Of a DNA stretch of 64,000 bases, positions 18,470 through 27,724 are shown piece by piece. The DNA is from Lactococcus hircilactis (GTDB lineage: Bacteria > Bacillota > Bacilli > Lactobacillales > Streptococcaceae). Each line of letters opens with the position of its first letter. Position 1 is the first letter of the stretch. The stretch is taken from NCBI RefSeq assembly GCF_009601015.1, contig NZ_WITJ01000006.1:1-64000 (forward strand), in the 5' to 3' direction. The notes under the pieces are model-generated. The model saw only the letters and a program-made list of their open reading frames with translations. It did no database searches and was not told where the DNA came from. The position numbers were made by a program, and so were the translations under genes.

Positions 18470-18541
18470 ATTTTCTGTCAGTACTGACAGAAAATAAAAA
18501 CGGATGATGAACTCAACCGTTTAGTGTTGTCAGTACTGACA
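18470..18541 (-). terminator. Two iterated palindromes downstream of murE
   Basis: TGTCAGTACTGACA occurs at 18476-18489 and again at 18528-18541, 52 bp apart. The first is extended to ATTTTCTGTCAG / CTGACAGAAAAT with a T run on the minus strand, so it can terminate murE. The second is 5 bp from the murE stop and has a shorter stem. Confidence 0.7.
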
Positions 18542-18546
18542 GATTT

Positions 18547-19998
18547 TTATAAATATTTGCTTGCAGCAGCAGTGTCACCGATATAAAATACGCGTTCATC
18601 GTGATAGAGCTGGAATTTATCAGTCCCTTTTCCGGCAATAATGACCGCATCATTTGCATTGGATACTTGTGAAATGGCTGATTTGATTGCTTTTTCACGA
18701 TCTTCAATAAAATCAACTTTTCTTGTGACGTAAGATGAGATTTCGGTTGCAATTGCTTTTGGGGATTCACGATTCGCATCGTCTGTTGTCAAAATAACGT
18801 CAAGACGCGGGTGATTTTCAATCACATCACCAAAGTCTTTCCTACGACTTTCTCCTTTATTTCCTGTTGCACCAAGGATCAGCATGATTTTTCCAGGATG
18901 GTGATTTTCTACTACGCTGACCAAATTTTCAAGGGAGATGCCGTTATGGGCGTAATCAATGTAAAGATGTGCCCCATTTTTTGCGGTTAAGAGTTCCATT
19001 CGTCCAGGGACAATCGCTTTTTGAAGCCCTTTTTGAATGTGCTCTAAACGTGCACCTAAATGAGAAGTCATTAAAGCTGTTGCTAGAGCATTTTCCTGAT
19101 TGAATCGTCCAAGTAAGCGAATCTTAAAAGCTCCTGCAATTTTTCCTGAACTGACAAAGCCAAATTGTTCGCTGTCAGTAATGACATTTATTGAACCTTC
19201 GCCGTAGAAATCACAAGGAACCCCTAGGTCCTCTAATTTTTGCTCAATCAAATTGAAATGATGCATCTCATGATTGGCGACAAAATACGCTGCATGCTCC
19301 ACTAATTGAGATTTACAGTAAAAATAATCTTCCATCGTGGGATGTTCATTTTTTCCGATGTGGTCAGCAAAGAAGTTTGTAAAGCCAGCGACATCAAAAT
19401 CAAGTCCATAAACACGTTTTGTTTTGTATGCTTGACTTGATACTTCCATGACAAGATGGGTCATCCCATTTTCTACTGCGGTCGCCATCATTTTCATCAA
19501 ATCTAAACTCTCAGGAGTTGTGAGTTCAGATTTGAAAAATGTTTTTCCATCTAATGTTGTTTCTGCTGTGGATAAAAGTGCTGTTTTTCCACTATTCATC
19601 TCATCTAAGATTGCTTTAGCAAAATAAGCAGACGTTGTTTTTCCTTTGGTGCCTGTAATGGCTAACGTTTTGAGCTTTTTTTGAGGATAATCATAAAAAT
19701 CTTGAGCAATTAGACTCATGGCGCGTTTTACATCATTCACGATAAGGGCAGGAATAGTGACCTCATAATCTACCTCTGAGAGATAAAAAGGGACGTTTAA
19801 ATCCGCTAAATAAGCGCGTTTAAAATGGATTCCTTTGGCAAAAAATAATGTTTTTTCGTCTGTTTTTCGGCTGTCATAAGACAAAGCATCAAAGAAAAGC
19901 TGCTGTGAAGAGTTGTAATAATACTCATCATTCACGATGATTTCTCGGAAATTTGCATCTTGTTTCAAAATTTTAATTATTTGTTGTAAACTGATCAT
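18547..19998 (-). CDS. murE: UDP-MurNAc-tripeptide synthetase MurE (probably L-lysine-adding)
   Basis: Adds the third residue to the peptidoglycan stem. The 483 residues have the Mur-ligase ATP motif TGTKGKTT (about 113-120), the conserved [10 protein letters not shown] and [11 protein letters not shown] segments, and the third-residue selectivity loop. That loop reads [10 protein letters not shown] instead of the DNPR signature of diaminopimelate-adding enzymes. L-lysine is therefore expected, as in lactococci and streptococci. It is divergent from the flippase gene by 52 bp. The -10 box TATAAT ends 6 nt before the ATG with no usable ribosome site, so the mRNA may be leaderless. Confidence 0.93.
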   Translation of the reverse strand: MISLQQIIKILKQDANFREIIVNDEYYYNSSQQLFFDALSYDSRKTDEKTLFFAKGIHFKRAYLADLNVPFYLSEVDYEVTIPALIVNDVKRAMSLIAQDFYDYPQKKLKTLAITGTKGKTTSAYFAKAILDEMNSGKTALLSTAETTLDGKTFFKSELTTPESLDLMKMMATAVENGMTHLVMEVSSQAYKTKRVYGLDFDVAGFTNFFADHIGKNEHPTMEDYFYCKSQLVEHAAYFVANHEMHHFNLIEQKLEDLGVPCDFYGEGSINVITDSEQFGFVSSGKIAGAFKIRLLGRFNQENALATALMTSHLGARLEHIQKGLQKAIVPGRMELLTAKNGAHLYIDYAHNGISLENLVSVVENHHPGKIMLILGATGNKGESRRKDFGDVIENHPRLDVILTTDDANRESPKAIATEISSYVTRKVDFIEDREKAIKSAISQVSNANDAVIIAGKGTDKFQLYHDERVFYIGDTAAASKYL

Positions 19999-20012
19999 AT
20001 CTTTATTATAAT
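19984..20012 (+). promoter_or_regulatory. Promoter of the murJ-type flippase gene
   Basis: TTGTAA (19984-19989), 17-bp spacer, TATAAT (20007-20012). It overlaps the start of murE on the other strand, so the two genes share a compact divergent regulatory region. Confidence 0.7.
20005..20010 (-). promoter_or_regulatory. murE -10 box, probable leaderless start
   Basis: Minus-strand TATAAT followed by AAAGAT and then the murE ATG. No clear -35 hexamer is visible at 17-18 bp. Confidence 0.5.
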
Positions 20013-20050
20013 ATTTTCTTCCAAAAAAAGCTAAATTAGGGTAAAATAGA

Positions 20051-21721
20051 ATGATGGAATATAGAGATCAGATTGAAAAGAGCACGTTTACTGCTCAAGA
20101 GGGTGCAAAAAAAGCCAAGGATCAGATGCTTTCTGGGACTGCTTGGCGAACGGGTGCCGATATGCTCGGCAAAATTTTAGGCGTGATCTATATCATTCCA
20201 TGGTTTGCATGGATGGGACACGCCGCTAATCAGGCCAATGCTTTATATAGCATGGGCTACAATATTTATGCGTTGTTCTTGCTTGTTTCGACCGTCGGAA
20301 TTCCGTCAGCTGTGGCTCGTGAAGTGGCACGTTATAATACTCTAGGCGACGAAAATATGAGTTATCGGCTCGTTCGGCAAATGCTTGGAATTATGACGCT
20401 TTTGGGAGTACTCTTTGCCATTATCATGTCTGTTTTTGCAGGCCCGCTCGCTCGTCTGCTTGGTGGAAGTACAGCGTTGATTCCCGTGATTCAGAGTTTG
20501 TCGCTTGCGATTTTGCTTTTTCCTTCAATGTCGGTCATCCGTGGCTATTTTCAAGGATTGAATCAAATGAAAGCTTATGCCATGAGCCAGTTGTGTGAGC
20601 AGGTCATCCGAATCATCTGGATGTTAGTGACCACTTTTGCAATCATGAAACTTGGCTCACACCACTGGCAATCAGCAGTGACACAATCTACATTTGCTGC
20701 GTTTGTGGGGATGTTGGCATCTTATGCGGTTTTACTTTTCTATCTTTATCGCTCTGGAAATCTAAAACATTTGATTCATCCAGGAGTTGCAAAAAGTAAA
20801 ATTAACCCGCTTCAAGTCATGGGAGAAACCATGCGTACAGCGGTGCCATTCATTGTTTTGGGCTCTGCCACACAAGTTTTTCGTTTGATTGATAATTCGA
20901 CGTTCATGCATTTTATGCCGATTTTTACAAATTTAAGCCATGGTACTTTGATGAGTTATTTAAGTTATTTTTCGGCGAACACTGATAAATTAACTCTCCT
21001 CTTACTTGGTGTCGCACTGACATTGGGCTCAGTATCAGATCCTCTCATCACAGAGCATTATGTCCGAGGAAATAAGCATGCGTTAGCGACATTAGTGGGG
21101 TACAATTTCCAACTTTATGCTGGATTTATGCTTCCTGCTGTTGTTGGAATGTCACTCTTAGTCAAACCAATTTACACGTTGTTTTATCAGATTCCATCTA
21201 GTTTTCAGGTTGCTTTGTTTGTCTTTACGGTGCTTCAAAGCTTTTTACTGGGACTTTATATGTTAGTGTATCCTCCATTGACGGTGATGAGTCATAAGCG
21301 CTTGGCGATGAAATTTTTCTTTGAGATGTTGATTGTGAAGGTCGTTTTGCAAGTGCCTGCACTCTTTATATTCCATAGTTATGGGCCATTAATTGCGACT
21401 ACGATTGCTTTTGTTTTTGGTGATTATCTTTTTATTAGAAAATTGTATCACTTAACGCACTTTTCACTCAAAAATACCATGCGTGGTATCCAAGGAGCGG
21501 CATTGTTGACAGTAATCATGTCGATTGTGGTCGTTTTTGTAGAGTTGATCTTAGGATTAATTTTTGGAAAAACGCCAGGACGGATGATCTCAGCACTTCT
21601 CTTAGTAGTGAGTGGAGGATTGGGATTTTATGTTTATCTCTTCTTAGCGGCGCAATTAGGGCTTTTAGAGAAATGGTTTGGTGAGCGAGGCACAAGTCTA
21701 AAGCGCAAACTCCATCTTTAA
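20051..21721 (+). CDS. murJ: MurJ-type lipid II flippase (YtgP/PST family)
   Basis: A 556-residue polytopic membrane protein (about 14 helices) of the MOP superfamily, polysaccharide-transport branch, related to Bacillus YtgP. Such proteins flip lipid-linked precursors such as lipid II. The first 25 residues are cytosolic and charged, then [20 protein letters not shown] begins the first helix. It has the long basic loops typical of the family. The divergent neighbour murE supports a peptidoglycan role over capsule export. The ribosome site is weak; ATG ATG doublet at the start leaves a one-codon ambiguity. A hairpin terminator follows. Confidence 0.88.
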   Translation: MMEYRDQIEKSTFTAQEGAKKAKDQMLSGTAWRTGADMLGKILGVIYIIPWFAWMGHAANQANALYSMGYNIYALFLLVSTVGIPSAVAREVARYNTLGDENMSYRLVRQMLGIMTLLGVLFAIIMSVFAGPLARLLGGSTALIPVIQSLSLAILLFPSMSVIRGYFQGLNQMKAYAMSQLCEQVIRIIWMLVTTFAIMKLGSHHWQSAVTQSTFAAFVGMLASYAVLLFYLYRSGNLKHLIHPGVAKSKINPLQVMGETMRTAVPFIVLGSATQVFRLIDNSTFMHFMPIFTNLSHGTLMSYLSYFSANTDKLTLLLLGVALTLGSVSDPLITEHYVRGNKHALATLVGYNFQLYAGFMLPAVVGMSLLVKPIYTLFYQIPSSFQVALFVFTVLQSFLLGLYMLVYPPLTVMSHKRLAMKFFFEMLIVKVVLQVPALFIFHSYGPLIATTIAFVFGDYLFIRKLYHLTHFSLKNTMRGIQGAALLTVIMSIVVVFVELILGLIFGKTPGRMISALLLVVSGGLGFYVYLFLAAQLGLLEKWFGERGTSLKRKLHL

Positions 21722-21734
21722 TTCATGTGACTTT

Positions 21735-21757
21735 AAAAAGCCTGAAAGGGCTTTTTT
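21735..21757 (+). terminator. Terminator after murJ
   Basis: AAAAAGCC and GGGCTTTTTT pair around a TGAAA-type loop 14 bp after the murJ stop. Confidence 0.8.
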
Positions 21758-21758
21758 G

Positions 21759-21767
21759 TGTTATAAT
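21759..21767 (+). promoter_or_regulatory. Extended -10 promoter of pepO
   Basis: TGTTATAAT immediately after the murJ terminator, 37 bp before the pepO ATG. The -35 region coincides with the terminator stem. Confidence 0.6.
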
Positions 21768-21804
21768 GAAATGGATTAAAATATTAAAAATAGTGGAGAC
21801 AATA

Positions 21805-23688
21805 ATGACAAGAATACAAGATAATTTGTTTGAAGCGGTCAATGCGCAGTGGCTAGCAACAGTTGAGATTCCTTCAGATAAGCCAAGAATTTCTGCGTTC
21901 GATGAACTTGTCCTAGAAATTGAAAAAAATTTGACCGCTGATTTAATTGATTTATCGGCGCATTTACCCCTTGAAAATCCAGAACTTCTTGAAGCCATTA
22001 AGTTTTATGTGAAAGCTGGCGATTGGGAAAAGCGGAATGCAGATGATTTGTCAGCGGTAAAAAAAGAATTACAACACATTCAAGCATTGACTGATTTTTC
22101 AGCGTTCAAAGCACAAGCCGCGGAGCTGATTTTGCACTCACAAGCTCCAGTTCCTTTCTCACTTGGTGTAGAACCAGATATGAAAGATGCCGTGCATTAC
22201 GCATTGACTTTGACTGGACCTGGTTTGATTTTACCAGACACGACGTATTATGATGAAAGTCACCCCAGAAAAGCAGAATTGCTTGATTTCTGGCAAGAAA
22301 ATTCCAGTGAAATCCTGAGTGCATTTGGGATTGAACACGCAAAAAAAATTGCTGCGGATGCGGTTGCTTTTGATGCACTTTTGGTTCCATCAGCGAACAC
22401 ATCAGAAGAATGGGCAAAATATGCAGATCTCTACCACCCTGTCAGTACTGACACATTTTTAAAACAACTCTCGACACTTGATTTTAAAGCAATTATTGAA
22501 AAATTAATTCATAAAGTTCCTGATCAAATCGTTATTTTTGAAACGCGGTTCTTTGAGCAATTTAATGCACTTATTACGCAGGAAAATTGGGAACTGATCA
22601 AGGCGTGGATGCTGACGAAGGCGGCGCGAAAAGCAACAACTTATTTGTCAGATGAGCTGAGAATCAAAGGCTCTGCGTTTAGTCGTCGTGTTTCAAATGT
22701 CGCTCAAGCGCGTGCAAAGGACAAGCATCAACTGGATGTCGCTGAAAGTTATTTCAATCAAGTTATTGGCCTTTTTTACGGAAAAAAATATTTCGGTGAA
22801 AAAGCGAAAGCGGATGTGAAAGAGATGACAGATAAGATGATCAAAGTTTATCAAGATCGCTTGCGCACGAACACATGGTTGAGTGAAGAGACGCGACTTA
22901 AAGCAATCGAAAAATTGGATGCGATTACTGTTAATATTGCCTACCCTGATCAGTTGCCAGAAGTGTATCGCCGATTGAAAACAGGCGAGGGAAGTTTGTA
23001 TGAGGATACACTTTTATTTGATGACATCTTAACTGCACGTCATTATGAAAAATTCTCAGAAGAAGTGGATAAAAAAGAATGGCACATGCCCGCTCACATG
23101 GTCAATGCTTATTATTCGTCAGATGCGAACAGTATCAACTTCCCTGCTGCGATTTTGCAAGCGCCATTTTACAGCTTGGATCAATCAAAATCTCAAAATT
23201 ATGGTGGCATTGGAGCGGTAATTGCACACGAAATTTCGCATGCATTTGATAATAACGGTGCTCAATTTGATAAGTATGGAAATTTGAACAAATGGTGGCG
23301 TGATGAGGATTATGCTGCATTTGAGAAAAAGCAAGAAGAGATGATTGCGGCATTTGATGGCGTTGAAACCTCAGCAGGTAAAGCCAACGGGAAGTTGAAT
23401 GTATCTGAGAATATCGCAGATCAAGGCGGCATCACAGCTGCCATCACAGCCGCCCAGTCTGAAGATGAAGTAAACTTAACAGATTTCTTTGAACAATGGG
23501 CGAGAATTTGGCGCAATAAAGCCAGTTTGGAATTTCAACAAATGTTGCTTTCATTGGACGTGCATGCGCCAGCAGAGCTTCGTGCCAACATTCCACCGAC
23601 GAATTTACAAGAATTTTATGATACATTTGATGTTGTCAGCACTGACAAAATGTATCGTGCGCCAGAAAAGCGTGTGAAAATCTGGTAA
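21805..23688 (+). CDS. pepO: Endopeptidase PepO (M13 neprilysin family)
   Basis: Zinc oligopeptidase that cleaves medium-sized peptides inside the cell. I start it at MTRIQDNLFEAVNAQWL (ATG 21805) because GGAG sits 6 nt upstream and the resulting 627 residues equal the length known for lactococcal PepO. A longer in-frame extension to 21727 has no ribosome site. No signal peptide is seen. The zinc site HEISH lies in VIAHEISHAFDNNGAQFD, with the third ligand in ENIADQGG; NAYYSSDANSINFPAAILQ is the conserved NAxY substrate motif. Two copies of the iterated palindrome are inside (22440, 23634), both read V-S-T-D. Confidence 0.95.
   Translation: MTRIQDNLFEAVNAQWLATVEIPSDKPRISAFDELVLEIEKNLTADLIDLSAHLPLENPELLEAIKFYVKAGDWEKRNADDLSAVKKELQHIQALTDFSAFKAQAAELILHSQAPVPFSLGVEPDMKDAVHYALTLTGPGLILPDTTYYDESHPRKAELLDFWQENSSEILSAFGIEHAKKIAADAVAFDALLVPSANTSEEWAKYADLYHPVSTDTFLKQLSTLDFKAIIEKLIHKVPDQIVIFETRFFEQFNALITQENWELIKAWMLTKAARKATTYLSDELRIKGSAFSRRVSNVAQARAKDKHQLDVAESYFNQVIGLFYGKKYFGEKAKADVKEMTDKMIKVYQDRLRTNTWLSEETRLKAIEKLDAITVNIAYPDQLPEVYRRLKTGEGSLYEDTLLFDDILTARHYEKFSEEVDKKEWHMPAHMVNAYYSSDANSINFPAAILQAPFYSLDQSKSQNYGGIGAVIAHEISHAFDNNGAQFDKYGNLNKWWRDEDYAAFEKKQEEMIAAFDGVETSAGKANGKLNVSENIADQGGITAAITAAQSEDEVNLTDFFEQWARIWRNKASLEFQQMLLSLDVHAPAELRANIPPTNLQEFYDTFDVVSTDKMYRAPEKRVKIW
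22440..22453. repeat. Iterated palindrome, TA centre, inside pepO
   Basis: TGTCAGTACTGACA encoding V-S-T-D in the helical N-terminal half of PepO. Confidence 0.9.
23634..23647. repeat. Iterated palindrome, CA centre, near the pepO end
   Basis: TGTCAGCACTGACA encoding V-S-T-D within the last 20 codons of pepO, just before the conserved C-terminal tail. Confidence 0.9.
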
Positions 23689-23719
23689 TAAATCTATCCA
23701 AGCACTCCTAGAAAAAACA

Positions 23720-23752
23720 AAAAGATTTAGCCTTTTGGCCAAATCTTTTTTT
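23720..23752. terminator. Terminator between pepO and the SDR gene
   Basis: AAAGATTT...AAATCTTT with an inner GCC/GGC and one mismatch, followed by a T run. It can serve pepO. The iterated palindrome at 23767-23780 (TGTCAGTACTGACA, then GCTTTTTTT) is a second hairpin placed next to the end of the minus-strand SDR gene. Confidence 0.75.
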
Positions 23753-23766
23753 ACTTAAAAATATTT

Positions 23767-23780
23767 TGTCAGTACTGACA
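23767..23780. repeat. Iterated palindrome, TA centre, between pepO and the SDR gene
   Basis: TGTCAGTACTGACA in the 114-bp convergent gap, with a T run on the plus side. Confidence 0.9.
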
Positions 23781-23802
23781 GCTTTTTTTGTGGTGGTTTT
23801 GC

Positions 23803-24660
23803 TTAATCGAGCCAATATCCCTCATCTCCAAAGTCTAAATGTATTGCATCTTCGTGATACAATTCAAATTCTTCTAGCGCTGCTTTAAATGTTGACGTTG
23901 CTAAGTGGTAGGCATCTTTTCCCATCAAATAGTGCATTGGCGGGGTTTTAAGTTGCGAAAGTTTGATCATTGCTTTGGCCGCAAGTGCTGGATTTCCAGA
24001 TTGCGTTCCTGAATAAGTATTGAGCAAATCTAACGTGTGATGTGCAGATTCATACTCCTTGATGCGCTCAGGTGCACTTTCTTTGGAACGCCCTGCCCAA
24101 TCTGTTCTAAATGAACCTGGTTCAATATTTGTTACAAAAATTCCTAAAGGTTCCACTTCTTTTCGTAGGGTTTGAAAAAGTCCTTCCATGGCAAATTTTG
24201 TGGCATGATAATAGGCTAGCGTTTCTGTTGTCGTAAGTCCGCCTCGGGAGGTAATATTGAGGATTCTTCCTGATTTTTGTGTTCTCATGTGTGGAAGAAC
24301 AGCACGTGTCATATCATTTGCACCCCAAAAATTCGTTTCCATCATTCGTCTCACAGCAGTTTGATCTGATTCTTCCATGACGCCAAAATAACCAAATCCC
24401 GCATTATTTACTAAAACATCAATGCGTCCAAATTTTTCAATTGTTTGAGCAACAACAGCAGTAATCATGTCTTTTTTCGTCACATCCAGTGCGACTTTGA
24501 GGAGACGATTTCCATCAGGAAAAATGTCAAGTGCTGCGCGGTGCCTTGCGGTTGCAACAACTGTCATGTTTTGCTCAAGTAACGCAGTGACGAGTGCGCG
24601 TCCAAATCCAGAAGAACATCCTGTTACTAACCAGACGGGAGTTTTAACTTTTTGTGTCAT
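23803..24660 (-). CDS. Short-chain dehydrogenase/reductase
   Basis: A 285-residue classical SDR oxidoreductase. Nucleotide-binding TGCSSGFGRAL (about 13-23), NNAGFGYFG (about 87-95), and the catalytic Ser in ITSRGG with YHATK (Tyr-x-x-x-Lys) are all present. The charged residue that follows the first beta strand (ATARHRAAL) suggests NADP. The substrate is unknown. Its promoter has the 19-bp spacer typical of MerR-activated genes, and the merR gene lies immediately upstream on the same strand. It is therefore probably the regulator's target, in the way many MerR-SDR/aldo-keto reductase pairs respond to reactive carbonyl compounds; that role is inferred. Confidence 0.88.
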   Translation of the reverse strand: MTQKVKTPVWLVTGCSSGFGRALVTALLEQNMTVVATARHRAALDIFPDGNRLLKVALDVTKKDMITAVVAQTIEKFGRIDVLVNNAGFGYFGVMEESDQTAVRRMMETNFWGANDMTRAVLPHMRTQKSGRILNITSRGGLTTTETLAYYHATKFAMEGLFQTLRKEVEPLGIFVTNIEPGSFRTDWAGRSKESAPERIKEYESAHHTLDLLNTYSGTQSGNPALAAKAMIKLSQLKTPPMHYLMGKDAYHLATSTFKAALEEFELYHEDAIHLDFGDEGYWLD

Positions 24661-24689
24661 ATTCTACCTCTTTTTATTTTGATAAACTG

Positions 24690-24720
24690 ATGATAACACT
24701 TCGCGCGCGGACGAAGGCAA
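24690..24720 (-). promoter_or_regulatory. MerR-type promoter of the SDR gene (19-bp spacer)
   Basis: Minus strand: TTGCCT (24715-24720), 19-bp spacer, TATCAT (24690-24695). The spacer carries the dyad CTTCG...CGAAG with a GC-rich centre. Over-long 19-bp spacers with a dyad are the hallmark of promoters that MerR-family proteins untwist. Confidence 0.75.
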
Positions 24721-24721
24721 G

Positions 24722-25105
24722 TCATTTATCTTTATTTTTTGAAGCATCACCGAGATGTTTGACTCTATCGTAATACACACTCACTTTCCAATCTAAAAAA
24801 TCTACGGCGTCAGCTAAGCTCTGAAGACGTTGTCTTGCAACGATTGCTTCATCTGCTAACAGCTGTTTTTGTTCTTTATCATGGTTTTCATCGTCATCTA
24901 ATAACGCACAATAATGTCTCAAAAAATCAATGCCACACCCCGCTGCACGAAGCTGAGTAATCAGTCGCAAACGCTCCAAATTGGCTGTGGAGAATTCACG
25001 ATAACCAGACTGATTTCGAGCAATCGTAATCAAGTGCTCTTTTTCATAATAACGAATGGCATTTGCACTTAACCCAGTTTTTAGGGTCACATCTTTTATT
25101 TTCAT
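24722..25105 (-). CDS. MerR-family transcriptional regulator
   Basis: A 127-residue regulator. The N-terminal winged helix-turn-helix is standard: MKIKDVTLKTGLSANAIRYY (1-20), then EKEHLITIARNQSGYREFS. It is followed by the dimerisation coiled coil (about 75-115) and a short charged tail. No cysteine cluster is visible in the C-terminus, so a metal sensor is unlikely and a small-molecule or aldehyde sensor is possible. I chose ATG 25105, not the GTG at 25132 in the same frame, because the latter lies inside the promoter's 19-bp spacer. The -10 box ends 6 nt before this ATG and no ribosome site exists, so the mRNA is probably leaderless. Confidence 0.88.
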   Translation of the reverse strand: MKIKDVTLKTGLSANAIRYYEKEHLITIARNQSGYREFSTANLERLRLITQLRAAGCGIDFLRHYCALLDDDENHDKEQKQLLADEAIVARQRLQSLADAVDFLDWKVSVYYDRVKHLGDASKNKDK

Positions 25106-25111
25106 AAATTG

Positions 25112-25142
25112 ATTATACACCTTCGTGCGCACAATAAGGCAA
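25112..25142 (-). promoter_or_regulatory. MerR-type autoregulated promoter of merR (19-bp spacer)
   Basis: Minus strand: TTGCCT (25137-25142), 19-bp spacer, TATAAT (25112-25117), then CAATTT and ATG. The spacer contains GTGCGCAC and shares the TTGCCT and CGAAG blocks with the SDR promoter, suggesting one regulator for both. Confidence 0.75.
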
Positions 25143-25167
25143 GCAAAATCAGCGCTCCCCTAAAAAT

Positions 25168-25199
25168 TTGTTTTTGTCAGTACTGACAGATTTTTTTTT
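25168..25199 (+). terminator. Iterated palindrome hairpin before the YhgE-type gene
   Basis: TGTCAGTACTGACA at 25175-25188, followed by GA and a run of nine T. It points at plus-strand transcripts although no plus-strand gene ends nearby. It may block antisense transcription from the merR region. Confidence 0.6.
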
Positions 25200-25207
25200 A
25201 GAAAGTA

Positions 25208-25216
25208 TGCTATAAT
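25208..25216 (+). promoter_or_regulatory. Extended -10 promoter of the YhgE-type gene
   Basis: TGCTATAAT, 62 bp before the ATG at 25278. Confidence 0.6.
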
Positions 25217-25277
25217 AAGCGTAATCAAAAAATAGTAAAAAGCGCTTTAAAAAATTTCTCGCACAAAGGAGCACCCG

Positions 25278-27395
25278 ATGATTAAATCAGAATGGAAGTC
25301 CATCTTGACACATAAATTTTTATTGCTCAGTCTTATTTTTGTGGCACTGATTCCCATGTTTTATGCGCTCATATTTCTTGCTTCAATGTGGGATCCTTAC
25401 AATCATCTCAATCAGCTTCCTGTGGCGATCGTAAATCAAGATCAACGTGTAAAAACAGAGGAGTTTTCTTTTGATTTAGGGCATCAAATCATCTCGAAAA
25501 TGAAGCGCACAAAACATTTAGATTATCATTTTGTTTCAGAAACAAAAGCGCAACAAGGGATAAAAACAGGACAATATTATATGGCGCTGGTGATTCCAAA
25601 ATCATTTTCCAAAAATGCAACCACGCTATTGACCAAACACCCAAAGGCGATGCTTTTGACTTATGAAACGTCTAAAGGCAGAAGTTTTACCGCAGCAAGT
25701 GTCAGTGATGACGCTGCAAATGCACTTAAAACACAGCTTTCAAAAGAAATGACGTCTTTTTATGTCAGTACATTACTCCATACGATTAAAAAAGTTACCA
25801 CCTCAAGTGGACAAACGCTTTTAGGGGTTTCAAAATTGAGTAAGGGTGAAAATCAGATTTTGACTGGAGATCAAGCGTTCTCACTTGGATTTTTAACCTA
25901 TCAAAATGGACTGACGCATTATTTGGCAGGGGTCAAAAAATTGAGTGCAGGAACGGCTCAACTCTCACAAGGATTAGAAAAACTTGCGATAGCGATTCCA
26001 AATCGAGATCAAGAGTTGTCAGTACTGACAGAAAATTTACCACAGTTACAAAAAGGCATTAATCGCCTCAATGCACAAATCGTGACGGCACAAACATCGG
26101 CAAGTCCACAGCTGCAAGCACTGACAAAGGAATGTTCAGAAATCGCATCCCTCCTAGATGCCCTCTCACCGCTCATCCAAAAAATGAACGAAAACACGCT
26201 TAGGACAGCGATTCATCAACAATTAGCCAGCGCAATCGAACACACAGCAGCATATAAAAATGCACGTCCAAACGATCAAAAAGCATTGATTTCAGCAACA
26301 GATCAAGCCACAAAAACGGTTCTTGATCAATTAGAAATCACAAAACTGACAACAGCATTTTCAACTGTGAAAACAAAAGTACAAACTTATGAAACGCTGA
26401 GTCGTCAATTAAATCAAGAGTTCACAGCGTTGAAAACGAATTTCCAAATCATTAATCAAGCCAATAATCTCCTCACTCCAAGAGCAGTTTTTGCCATTAC
26501 CGCACAAGAAAAAGGACTCTCAGACATCAAGCAGATTTTGACCACAACAATCGTTCCCGCCAGTCAAACCATCGCAACTCACAACAAAACACTGGCAGAT
26601 GATGCCACGCTCATTCAATCAGGAACGAAGCATTTGACGCAGGATCATCAAAAAATTCTGTCAGCACTGACAAAAGAAAATTCAGGGCTCAAATTATTAA
26701 AAACGAACCTTAAAAGTGCAAATGCGGCACTCCGACTTGTTTCAACAGGACCAAAAAATGTCACAGAAATTGCAGCACCAATCCATCTCACACATACTGA
26801 CTCCAGTCATGTTCCAAACAATAGCACCGCAGTCGCTCCTTATATGATGTCAGTTGCTCTTTTTGTCGGTGCAATCTCGATTTGCACCGTCTATAATGTT
26901 TATGAAGTGAGAAGAAAACCGCGTTCTGCATGGCGATGGTGGGCCAGTAAAGCCAGTGTTTTATATGCTTTGAGTCTATTACAGGCTTTTGTCATGTTGC
27001 TTGCGATTGCATCACTCAATGGCTTGAATGCCAAAAATAGTGGAACCACCTTACTTGCATTAATTGCAGAGAGTTTTGCTTACATGAGTCTTGTCGCTTT
27101 TTTCAATGCACTACTTCGGAAATACAGTCCACTCATTATTTTACCGCTCATGGTGATTCAACTCTCCAGTTCAGCAGGAATGTTTCCCATTCAACTCTCA
27201 AGTCGCATTTTCAGATTCTTTAACCCCTTTGTCCCCATGACTTATGGCATTGAAGCGCTACGTGATACCATTTCAATTGGAAGCTCTGCACGATTAGACA
27301 TTACGATTCTCTTTTTGATTACTATTGGAACCAGTGTATTGACAATCCTATATTTACACCACGCGATTGCTGCCAAAAAATATGTACAACTCTAA
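25278..27395 (+). CDS. YhgE/Pip-type membrane protein
   Basis: A 705-residue membrane protein of the phage-infection-protein/YhgE family, related to ABC-2 permeases and to the type VII secretion-associated EsaA. One N-terminal helix (FLLLSLIFVALIPMFYALIF) is followed by a large outer domain (about 40-530), rich in Ala, Gln, Thr and coiled coil. The YhgE signature NQDQ follows the first helix. Five to six helices close the C-terminal part. Lactococcal Pip is the receptor for c2-type phages. This protein is shorter (Pip is about 900 residues), so it is a relative, not a proven receptor. Two copies of the iterated palindrome occur in the outer domain (26017, 26659), the part expected to vary most. 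Confidence 0.85.
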   Translation: MIKSEWKSILTHKFLLLSLIFVALIPMFYALIFLASMWDPYNHLNQLPVAIVNQDQRVKTEEFSFDLGHQIISKMKRTKHLDYHFVSETKAQQGIKTGQYYMALVIPKSFSKNATTLLTKHPKAMLLTYETSKGRSFTAASVSDDAANALKTQLSKEMTSFYVSTLLHTIKKVTTSSGQTLLGVSKLSKGENQILTGDQAFSLGFLTYQNGLTHYLAGVKKLSAGTAQLSQGLEKLAIAIPNRDQELSVLTENLPQLQKGINRLNAQIVTAQTSASPQLQALTKECSEIASLLDALSPLIQKMNENTLRTAIHQQLASAIEHTAAYKNARPNDQKALISATDQATKTVLDQLEITKLTTAFSTVKTKVQTYETLSRQLNQEFTALKTNFQIINQANNLLTPRAVFAITAQEKGLSDIKQILTTTIVPASQTIATHNKTLADDATLIQSGTKHLTQDHQKILSALTKENSGLKLLKTNLKSANAALRLVSTGPKNVTEIAAPIHLTHTDSSHVPNNSTAVAPYMMSVALFVGAISICTVYNVYEVRRKPRSAWRWWASKASVLYALSLLQAFVMLLAIASLNGLNAKNSGTTLLALIAESFAYMSLVAFFNALLRKYSPLIILPLMVIQLSSSAGMFPIQLSSRIFRFFNPFVPMTYGIEALRDTISIGSSARLDITILFLITIGTSVLTILYLHHAIAAKKYVQL
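26017..26030. repeat. Iterated palindrome, TA centre, inside the YhgE-type gene
   Basis: TGTCAGTACTGACA read as S-V-L-T in the coiled-coil outer domain. Confidence 0.9.
26659..26672. repeat. Iterated palindrome, CA centre, inside the YhgE-type gene
   Basis: TGTCAGCACTGACA read as S-A-L-T in the outer domain. Confidence 0.9.
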
Positions 27396-27437
27396 AAAAG
27401 CGCACAAAAATAAGAAGCGATAAAGGAATTCAGGACC

Positions 27438-27466
27438 TTGAAATCAGTCTAAAAACATGATATAAT
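27438..27466 (+). promoter_or_regulatory. Strong promoter of rpoBC
   Basis: TTGAAA (27438-27443), 17-bp spacer, TATAAT (27461-27466) with an extended TG. The leader is about 250 nt, long for this window. Confidence 0.85.
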
Positions 27467-27525
27467 GATAAGTAATGGTTTGTCAGCAATATCCAAAGGA
27501 AATCTTGTCCCGGCGGGTCTTGTAA

Positions 27526-27559
27526 GCAGCGAAAAACAACTGTTTCTCGTTGCTTTTTT
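27526..27559 (+). terminator. Possible attenuator in the rpoB leader
   Basis: GCAGCGA (27526-27532) pairs with TCGTTGC (27547-27553), allowing one G-U, around a loop that can itself pair. A run of six T follows. It lies about 165 nt before rpoB and after its promoter, so it may set the basal level of RNA polymerase synthesis. The remainder of the leader (27560-27710) is AT-rich, and I see no reading frame in it. Confidence 0.55.
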
Positions 27560-27724
27560 GGCGTTTTTTTCCTGAAAAATTTAAAAAGTTATTAAAAAGA
27601 CAAACTACTGACTTTTCAATTTTTTTAATGAAAAACTCATCAAATTCACAAATTAAACTTATTTTACATGATTTTCTCAGCACTTCAAAAAGAGAAAATC
27701 AATTATGATTAGAGGAGAAACAAC

